DNA from: Ettlia oleoabundans
Lineage: Eukaryota > Chlorophyta > Chlorophyceae > Chlamydomonadales
DNA length: 13,875 nt
Direction: 5' to 3'
NCBI GenBank assembly: GCA_019693395.1
Contig: JAAMXP010001558.1
Span: 1 to 13,875, forward strand
Shown here: positions 6,771 through 13,875 of the stretch, one piece after another
Numbering within the stretch: the first letter of the stretch is position 1
Layout: each line of letters begins with the position of its first letter
The notes under the pieces: generated by a model
Databases searched by the model: none
What the model was told of the DNA's origin: nothing
The model's input: the letters and a program-made list of their open reading frames with translations, nothing else
Made by a program: the position numbers and the translations under genes

Positions 6771-9221
6771 ATGTCCGACTCCTCCTCCCCCGACGCTGAA
6801 GACGTTTGGCCATGGGAGGACCATTTCAGGGTGGGTCGGTGCTTACACTGTGCTGCTGAGGAGTCCAGGATGGAGGCCCAGGCAGCGCACCCTTTCTGCC
6901 TGCAGGACCGTGAAAGGCGCTGGTGCCGCTTTGACGGTGTGGCCGCCGCCATATCCGTGACAGCCCTGTTTGTCGCGGCCCTGCGTGCGGGAAAGGAGCT
7001 GGGCCTGCTAGACATGCTTCTGCACATGGCGGTGGTTGCTTTGGCACTGACTGTCATGATTGGGAGGGTGCTGTACCTTGAGAGCTACTTAAATTGGCGC
7101 AACACAGCAGTGGTGTGTGCTGGCCAGCTGCCTTAGCTATTTACTGATCGAGCGGCATGCTTTTTGCGCCTTCAAATGCTTCCATGAGCGTCTACTTTTG
7201 TCTGCCAGCCGTTGCCCTGTGCACATTCAGCATACAGCAGGCACATGCAAAAACTGGGCCTTCTTCCAGTTTCCGCACTGACTCTTCCCCACAGTCCATA
7301 CTTGCACAGGTGTTCCTGCGTGTGGGTGTCTGCTCGTCTTCCATCATCCAGGAGCATGCCCGTCAAATGGTGGCAGGTAAAAGAGGCAGCACGTGACTGC
7401 AGCAAGCAGTCTGAGCCATCGTGACAATCTCTGAGGCTGATGCATGGGCACTTGTTCTATATTGGGATTCGATGGGCCATGTTTCACACCCCACTCCAAC
7501 CCCCGCTTTGTCCCCACGCTGCATGCCTGTCTTCTTGTGGCCAAGTACACCAATGGTGAGCCTTCTGCTTTCTGCAGGCCTGTCCTCCAAGCCCTTCTCT
7601 ATCCACATTCTCGCACAGCTGATGCGTGTGCTGCTAGCCGACCATGCGGGGCTGCTGGCATTCCTTGGATGGGCCTTTCCCGTTGGCATTGTGACCCACA
7701 CTCTGGTGCAAGCCATCTGCCTACTACAGCTGTCCCGACATACCCTGCAGCGATGCATCACTCCAGTAAGGCAATGCAAAATAGATGCTGGAAGACATTG
7801 ACCTGGGTACTGGCAATCTTTAGACAGTGTGTTTCTGCCTGCTGTCAGTTCCTGCTTGCTACAAACCCCACCCTTGTATTTATGTCACAAACTCGATGCG
7901 CATATTATGCTACGACGGTGCTTTGGGTTCGGCCATCCCTTGTTGCGTGCAGAGCATGAGGTATGCCGCCGCCAATGCAGCGCTTGGGCTCCCTGGTCGC
8001 ATCGCGGCGCTGCTTATGCTCAGGCCGGGCGAGAACACCTTCCAGCTGCTGCACAAACCGACACCAAATTCCATGGAGGAGCAGGTGCGGTGAAAGTGTA
8101 CTGTGAGGAGGTGCACAGGACATGGGGCTGGCCTACAAGATTGCACTCATGAGCACTGATCAGCGGGCATCAGAAGTCCAACGAAGTGTTCCTCTCTTCC
8201 AACATCGTCATGAGCAAATGCTCTCCATGTGCCCCCTGCAACTCCTGTTGCGGCGCTGCTGCTCCCTGCTTTCCTCCTTGTGACCCAGGTCTGCAACTGT
8301 TACACGCTGGGCATCCAGATCACCCTAGGATTTGCAGCCCCCGTTCTGTATTGGGCGTGTAGCAACACGCGGGCAGCAATCCAGTATGCGCAGCAGGCTC
8401 AGATCAGCCAGGACGACAGGGTGCACCGCATGTACCGCAGCCTTGGTGGGTGGCTACTGCCGAGGCAAGCCATGATGCAAAGCGCTCTGGCTGCCACAGC
8501 GGCGCTTCTGGTTGCTTCAACCTGTGTGGGGCAGCTGTTGATTGACGACCGTGGGTAAGGTGCCTGTTTTAAACTTCCAGGTTGGTCCATGCTTATTTCA
8601 TGCGCATCAAAGACCTGTTTTGGTACTTGCCCAATACATGGCGCGCGCTTTTCTTCACGCTAATGTCTTCACGCACCACAAGTGACCCAGCCATCAATGC
8701 ATCCAAGGAAGGACATGCTTGTCCCCCACAATCAATACTAGCTTGCGCTGAGCTGTTTGCATGCCTTTGTCTGGTTGCATGATCCTCAGTCTGTGTGCAC
8801 GTCTTTTGCCTGCTTGTATGATCCGCGAAGCTGTTTGTATGTGTTTGGTCTGCTTGTATGATCCGCAAGTTGGATCATTGAATCATGACTAGTATTGAGT
8901 GTAAGGTATATTGAAAAAAGAAAGCCCAACTAATCAGTGATGACAATGTTGGCACAATGCCAGCAATAGGAGGTGATTGACTGTCCACCCTTGCATGCCG
9001 AGCTGTCGAGTTTCTGCCTCTCTGCACCTGGGCGTGCTCTGGCTTGTGCAACATTGGGCGGCATGATCTTCCTTTGTTTGTGGCCGGCAGTCATGACGCT
9101 GTCGTACCTTTTGCGTGCTCGGGGGCGCATTGAGTTGATACAGGCAGCCGGGGTGAGGCTGCATGAGTCGGCGCAGGCGTGTCGCCCAATGCCAACTGCG
9201 GCAAGTGTCCTTGCGGGTTGA
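6771..9221 (+). CDS. Uncharacterised polytopic membrane protein, about 374 residues, six likely transmembrane segments (seven exons)
   Basis: Proposed exons are 6771-6830, 6906-7112, 7310-7369, 7577-7765, 7953-8084, 8289-8554 and 9011-9221, with GT-AG borders and matching phases (0,0,0,0,0,2). The first join makes an FRDRERRWCRFDG block. From memory this resembles the F-x-D-x-E-x-E-R start of large uncharacterised membrane-protein families in Chlorella-like algae; that is recollection, not a search. Likely membrane segments lie near residues 29-47, 52-76, 134-161, 221-240, 282-301 and 316-339, each rich in Ala, Leu and Val. A conserved-looking YLESYLNWRNTAV follows the second. The C-terminus is short and polar (GVRLHESAQACRPM). 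ATG 6771 is chosen because it sits just before the F-x-D block; ATG 6681 in the same frame would add 30 residues. The third exon's donor (GTGGCA at 7370) is weak: the better GTAAAA donor at 7377 breaks the phase. The acceptor at 9011 is also weak. The substrate and the cellular membrane are unknown. Confidence 0.65.
8752..8868. repeat. 39-bp tandem repeat, three copies, in the last intron of the membrane-protein gene
   Basis: Three 39-bp units lie at 8752-8790, 8791-8829 and 8830-8868. Each begins like GCTGTTTGTATG and ends like TGCTTGTATGATCCGC. Copies two and three are more alike than either is to copy one. In the preferred gene model the array falls inside the 8555-9010 intron. In an alternative model it would span the end of the coding frame and the 3' UTR. 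Confidence 0.9.
8900..8904 (+). terminator. Possible intronic TGTAA polyadenylation signal
   Basis: TGTAA lies 118 bp after an in-frame TGA at 8780-8782. That TGA would end the protein if the short 8555-8580 segment were removed instead of the longer 8555-9010 intron. I find no TGTAA on the plus strand between 9222 and 10437, apart from whatever the assembly gap hides. An alternative, shorter 3' end is therefore conceivable. Weak evidence. Confidence 0.2.
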
Positions 9222-9241
9222 CCAATTGTGCAGCAACTTGC

Positions 9242-9246
9242 TTACA
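9242..9246 (-). terminator. Candidate TGTAA polyadenylation signal for the kinase gene
   Basis: TTACA on the plus strand reads TGTAA on the minus strand. It is the first such pentamer downstream of the kinase stop at 10438, at about 1.19 kb and beyond the assembly gap. It lies only some 20 bp past the stop of the opposing gene, so use of this site would make the two transcripts overlap at their ends. A short motif, so weak evidence. Confidence 0.2.
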
Positions 9247-9519
9247 GTCACCACTTTTCCTTACTATATGTTTAATCATGAACAAAATGAAAAAATGGAC
9301 TTCACCCAACAACTGCTCAGGCGATGAAAATTGAAGACATCATGCCAATAGCTGATCGGGAGACCTTTTGTCTGGGACCCTAACTGTACAACATGATTGA
9401 AAGAGGGTTGTCGATGTCATGTGCGGCAGACACGTGCAAGCTATGCACAGTGGTGCATGCACTGCGGCAATCGTGTATCCCAATCAACCCAGTTCAACAG
9501 TCGGGGAAGTCACTTGATC

Positions 9520-9540
9520 GGGGGGGGGGGGGGGGGNNNN
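9520..9540. other. Assembly gap: G homopolymer followed by four Ns
   Basis: Seventeen G residues at 9520-9536 run directly into NNNN at 9537-9540. This looks like a sequencing failure at a G run, so the true distance across it is unknown. It lies between genes and does not affect any coding call. Confidence 0.97.
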
Positions 9541-10437
9541 GCAAACGTACTGGTTGATGTACGTTTCACACAGACAAGGGGTGGACAGATGGATGGATTT
9601 TGGAAAATGAAATGACTGCAATGGGACGGTTCGTCGTGGCAGTAACCCTGAATTAAATCATGAAATGGACACGAAAGCGTGCGGAAACAAGGGGTGTTGA
9701 GGAGGAGAGGACAGCGTGGGTGCGCAGCTAAGGCTCGACAGGGAGGACATTGCAGCAACGTGCGGGCCCACAAGTCGATGTGAGGAAGGCTGGCAGTTGG
9801 GTCCCCGAGGGGCCGCTGGTATAGCACCCATACTAGCTATCAGTTCAAGTTGCGAATGAAATGAAACAAACGGTTCTAAACAAACCCAAAGGACAGGTGG
9901 CAAGGTAAGGAAGGGAACGTACGGGGACAGGACCTTGGGGTCATGTATTTACGTTTGGTTGCTTTTTGCAATGGTGATGGGGGGTTTGTGTGGAGCCAAA
10001 GAGCGGGGATGGGCTTGAAAAGGGCATCGCTGCCGATAAATGTGTTGAACGGGCGGCTCCTCCCATGCATGTAGCTACTGTCCCATTTGGGACAATATCA
10101 TGTGCGAGTGCATGAGTGGCATGGCAAGGGCGGGATCATTACGTTTGTTTGATTGGTTGGCCTGGTATTTTGGTTGGGGCGTTAGCGGTTGCAAGGGGGG
10201 GAGAAGGGTTTGGCGTTGGCCACTACGCTTTGGGTTGGAAGGGTGACACGAGATTGTTGGCAGAGGAGGGAGAGAATATGTTGTGTTATGCACAGTTTGG
10301 TAGGGGCATGGGTGGCACCAGCAGCGATGGTCAGCCCTGCTTGTTCGGGCAGCAAGCCACCCTTCTGCAATTGAATCAATGACCACCAGGGTGCATGTGG
10401 CGGGCCCCAGCCAAAAGCCTTAAATGTGGTCCTGGCT

Positions 10438-13400
10438 TCAAGGGCCCGCCCCAACAGCGGCCTGCGCCGGCGGCGGCGGCGCCTGACCGCCGCGGGGTGC
10501 GGCCGGGGGGGAGCCAGGTTGCACCGCATGAGTCGCTGCCGCCGCGGCGCCGGGAGGCGTGCCTGGCTCGGCCGACTTGGCACGGAAGGATTTTGTGGGG
10601 GACATGGGGGACCCGGGGACATCTGCACCACAGCAGCAGGGGCAGTTGGCAGTGAGGCGGGGGGGAACGGGCACCCATCAGCTGCCGACACCAGCATGGC
10701 CAACCAGCAAGTGTGTGAAGGATGTTGGATGGATGGGTGGGTGGGCGAGTGGGTGACACTCAGCTGCCGCTGCCGCAAAAGCAGGCGCCTGTGCTGACGG
10801 CCAGCCAGCACGCGTGAGTGTACCGTTGCCCTTTGTCCACGCCGCACCACCTCACGGCTCTCCTGTCCACCTCGCACCCCCTGCCCCGGCCGCACACTCG
10901 CACATCTCTCAACCTTGGACCCCCTGCCGCCGCCGCACGTCGGCAACAACAGTCTAATTCTGACCCTGCCGTGCACCCGCAACATCTGCCCAGACGGACT
11001 GGTTCACCTGGCGACAGGCTGGCACGGGTGGGAGGTGGAAAGGGAGGCGCCTGGTGGCGCACCAGCGCCCAGTTCACGCCAGCAAACCAGGCGTGCCGCT
11101 TCACCTCTTCGGCGCCGGCACGGGAACCCAGGCGCAGACGGGGATCCTGCGGCATGATTATGGAGCGGGGAAGGACAGACCAAGCAGGATGTGGGTGATT
11201 AGGTGCAGATCAGCGGGTCTGCTGTGTGCGGGAGTTTGTGTGGTTGGGTGGGCCAGCACCCCTGGGGGACTGCCCACGAGCGGTGGGGTGGCGGGTTGCA
11301 CGGCAGGCAGGTGCGCCACCAATTCTTCCCCCCATACACCTCCTTCCTGCCACCGGCAACACGCTCCTGCGAACTCCCCACCAACGCCCAGGCAAGCAGG
11401 CAGGCATGCTTTCCGCCACACAGCCAGCATTGGGCATGACAGCCAAGCAGGCGGTCATGTGTGCAGGCCAGCCGCCCACCACAGCACCCACCCACCTTGA
11501 TCAGTAGACGGTTGATGAGGTCCTTGCACTCTGGGGAAACAGCGGGGCTGTCGGGGAAGGCAAGGGGCCTCTTCAGCACATTTTCAAACGTGGCGTCGCG
11601 GCGGGAGCCCCTACAGGACATGCAGCACAGCCGTGCTTTGTTTGGTAGTTCTGTTTGGTAATTCCTCTAAAGTTTGGGTACATGTATCAGCATCGCTGCG
11701 TGTAAGGTGTTTCGAGATGCTTCCAGATTGCGTGGAGTCGGCAGTCCACAAGCCAGCAGCCAGCAGGAACGGCAAAGAGCGCGGCGGCGCAAGGGTAGGA
11801 TCCAGAGAGGAGGCAAGCTGCGTTCGACCAGGGGTGATAAGCCTGCCAAGCAGCGTGTGGTGCAGTACGCCACAGTACCGCAGTACGCGACAGCACGCAG
11901 TACGCCGCCACGTCGTCTGGCGCCCCCATTCATAATGCCCCTACGCTCCCGATTTAAAGCACCCTCAAGCATTAAGGGCACTCCAGCCCTGACAGCATGC
12001 CCCTGTGCCAGCCTCCGTCACACCTGAAGGGCGTGAACCCATAGAGCAACTCGTAGAGGAGCACGCCAAAGGACCACCAGTCGACCATGCTGGTGTGGCC
12101 CGACCCAGTGATGACCTCAGGAGCGAGGTACTCCTCGGTGCCAACAAAGGAGTTGGTGCGGCCGCTGGGCAGAGCCACCAACAACACGTGCTTTCCAGAG
12201 GCCAGCGCCAGAGGCTGCCGCCCGCCGTCCCTGCTCATGCGCGGGCGCTCGGGCGCCCTGGCGTCGCCCTTCAGTTCGCCGCTGCTCTGCGCGCTGCTGC
12301 CGCCAAAGCAGCTGCTGTTGCTCCCCTCCAGCTTGTCGTCGCTGGTGTCGCCGGTATTGGCGAGAGAGTAAGCGGCCTCACCGCCGCCGCCGCCGCCCTC
12401 GGTGGCTGGCTGCACCGCCGGGTGCTCCGGGGGCAGCACCAACAGCGCAGGGGAGGTGCTGCCATGGCAGGTGGAGAGATCGAAGTCTGTAAGCATGATG
12501 TGGCCGCTGGCGTGAAGCAGAATGTTCTCAGGTTTCAAGTCCCTGCAGGGGTGGTGGCGGAAGGGCAGGAAGGTGAGCGAGTGCTGACAAGGGCTGCCAG
12601 TAGCGGGTGGTGACAACCGGCCCCCGCTCGGCACAAAGCCCAGATGCATGGCGCCACCATCCTCATCCCATCCACACTCACCACCGCCTGAACCGGCACG
12701 GCCCCCATATCTGGCTTACCTGTACACAAATCCCTGGAGATGAAGGTACTGCAGGGCCAGCAGCACCTCACTGGCATAGAACCGCGCCGCTTCCTCCTTC
12801 AGCTGCTTGCTGCAGTACAGCGGCGGGGCGGTCGTGTGGTTGGGTGGGGTGGGCAGTGGTGACACAGGACAGGCAGACAGGAAAGGCAGCAATCAAGCAG
12901 AAACCTGCAAAAACGAAGATGAGATTGCTGGGGCAGCTGCCTGTTTCAGGCAGGGGAGGCCAGCATGAAAGGGAAAGGGCAGTTCTGAGCGCCATGCAAA
13001 ACCCGGCTCAAGTGCCCGCCACGCCTTGACGTAATAAGCGCAAACAGCAACCCGGGCCAAGGCGGGGATCCACCCAAGCAGGTGGAAGGCTGGCTTGCTC
13101 AAAACAATGCTACCGGCAGGACGGCAAGGCCAGCTCAACCCAGCTGTGTGTGTGTGTGTGTTGATGCAGCCAAGTCCCGCTCACTTGGGCTGGGAATTGA
13201 GCAGGCGGTACAGCTCGCCGCCGCTGCAGTACTCCAGCAGGAAGTGAAGGTGCGAATCTGCACCAGAAGTGTGCGGGGCAAATAATAGTTCAGCTTGTAA
13301 GTCGCACCGAACTTATGAAATTGTTGTTACGTTTTCATGGATGTGCACACGACAGGAAGAGCAGCGGCAGTGGGAGCAATAGGGGGCGGCGTATGAGTGA

Positions 13401-13735
13401 AGATGCTGGCTGGGACGTGCGTCGCTACACGAACAAGCCAAGCAGTCACAACATCGGCACATCAAGAAGCTGCTGCAACAGCAGCCAGTGTGCTATTGCC
13501 TGCTGGCGTCCCCACTCAGACATCTGCCCTGCCCCAAATCGCCGCCAATGCCCAGCCTTGCCAAGCAGTAGCCCACACAGTGGTGCCCTGCATCCTCTGA
13601 CCGCCCCCTTGGCCACCAGCGCATACAAAGACTCGTTCCCCACCACCCACCTGTCTGCAGCGTGCCGTACAAGGTTGCCAAGAAGGGGTGGTCAAGCTTG
13701 GACAGGATTTCCAGCTCGGTGCGCACGCGGCCAAC
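10438..13735 (-). CDS. AGC-family Ser/Thr protein kinase, AGCVIII / flippase-kinase-like, C-terminal 401 residues (seven exons; 5' exons beyond right edge)
   Basis: Exons in coding order are 13735-13651, 13257-13185, 12809-12720, 12542-12024, 11610-11496, 11146-11008 and 10622-10438. All have GT-AG introns and consistent phases (1,2,2,2,0,1), ending at TGA 10440-10438. Counting from the first residue visible, the protein has helix C ([20 protein letters not shown]), the hinge ([16 protein letters not shown]) and the catalytic loop YRDLKPEN with Asp84. The metal-binding motif is DFD at 102-104 instead of DFG, a mark of plant AGCVIII kinases (phototropin, PINOID, D6PK). An insertion of roughly 100 residues, Gly/Ser-rich, precedes [12 protein letters not shown] (Ser214 is the likely activation-loop phosphosite). 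Then come [29 protein letters not shown] and [17 protein letters not shown]. The FENVL and CKDLI blocks also resemble fungal flippase kinases (Fpk1/Nrc-2). The tail from 335 is Ser-Pro and Pro/Ala-rich, with no FxxF motif. The glycine loop and catalytic lysine are outside the window, so a LOV domain (phototropin) cannot be excluded. Confidence 0.93.
11862..11911. repeat. ~17-bp tandem repeat, three copies, in a kinase intron
   Basis: Units GCAGTACGCCACAGTACC (11862-11879), GCAGTACGCGACAGCAC (11880-11896) and GCAGTACGCCGCCAC (11897-11911) follow each other directly. They lie in the 413-nt intron 11611-12023 of the kinase gene. No function is evident. Confidence 0.75.
13145..13160. repeat. (TG)8 microsatellite in a kinase intron
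   Basis: Eight TG dinucleotides lie within the 375-nt intron 12810-13184, about 25 bp from the donor of the 13185-13257 exon. It is a simple repeat likely to vary in length between strains. Confidence 0.9.
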
Positions 13736-13875
13736 CTGCAGGCATGAGAAACATAGAAGAAAGTCACCGGGTCAGGAGGCATGCCGGCAAAAAGGCTGCT
13801 ATGGTCACGAAAGCTTGGCCGGTAAACGCCTACAGGGCAACCCTACAGCCCCAGCTGAAGCGCCCGGGTCGGGGG
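13736..13875 (-). other. Kinase intron running off the right edge
   Basis: The minus strand ends in a good acceptor (CTTTCTTCTATG...CATGCCTGCAG) just before the exon at 13735. I see no kinase-like coding upstream of it within the window: the expected glycine loop and Val-Ala-x-Lys motif are absent from all three minus frames here. The preceding exon must lie beyond 13875. Confidence 0.6.

Larger units (their letters stand above)
9222..10437. other. Convergent 3' regions of two genes; no gene seen
   Basis: This 1.2-kb stretch lies between the stop of the plus-strand membrane-protein gene (9221) and the stop of the minus-strand kinase gene (10438), so it should hold both 3' UTRs. Open frames here are short, of biased composition, and have no recognisable motif. 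It contains the assembly gap at 9537-9540. The 9240-9400 part is AT-richer than the flanks. No transposon ends or RNA genes were recognised. Confidence 0.6.

Noticed and set aside
7157..8152. Several overlapping plus-strand frames between exons of the membrane-protein gene
   Set aside because: They are extensions of real exons into introns or shifted frames. Only the parts with hydrophobic segments and phase-matched splice sites were kept.
10467..10497. GGC/GCC-rich tract considered as a structured RNA or CpG element
   Set aside because: It lies in the last kinase exon, where it encodes a Pro/Ala tract; codon repetition explains it.
10182..10985. Minus-strand 267-codon open frame rich in Arg and Pro
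   Set aside because: It is in a different frame from the kinase end. The phase-correct join 11008/10622 gives a shorter tail with its own stop at 10438.

Overview
The window reads as nuclear DNA of a green alga (Chlorophyta). Genes are broken into short exons by GT-AG introns. Coding regions are rich in Ala, Gly, Ser and Pro, and introns and spacers are full of short tandem repeats. The two recognisable proteins, a Sec61 alpha translocon subunit and an AGC kinase of the plant DFD type, fit the green lineage. The genus cannot be read from the sequence. All gene models were assembled by hand from reading frames, splice sites and intron phase; none was checked by alignment or transcript.

Layout: (1) positions 1-1943, minus strand: the first five exons of SEC61A, running off the left edge, with a degenerate ~30-bp minisatellite in its fourth intron. 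(2) 1944-3777: no confident gene. This holds the SEC61A upstream region and the probable 3' region of the next minus-strand gene, including a 33-bp and an 18-bp tandem repeat. (3) 3778-5377, minus strand: a two-exon gene for a Ser/Pro/Gly-rich, probably disordered protein I do not recognise; its 5' end is uncertain. (4) 5378-6770: divergent intergenic region with several consensus plus-strand splice donors and a possible very small spliced gene. (5) 6771-9221, plus strand: a roughly seven-exon gene for a polytopic membrane protein of about 374 residues, apparently an uncharacterised algal family. (6) 9222-10437: convergent 3' regions with a 4-N assembly gap after a G run. (7) 10438-13735, minus strand: the C-terminal seven exons of an AGC-family (plant AGCVIII / fungal flippase-kinase-like) protein kinase. 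Its N-terminal exons lie beyond the right edge.

The genes do not form an operon or an obvious pathway: the translocon subunit acts at the ER membrane, the kinase in signalling, and the other two are unassigned. I found no CRISPR array, transposase, rRNA, tRNA or clear new multi-gene system. The least explained objects are the membrane protein at 6771-9221, the disordered protein at 3778-5377 and the spliced-looking sequence at 5623-6136.
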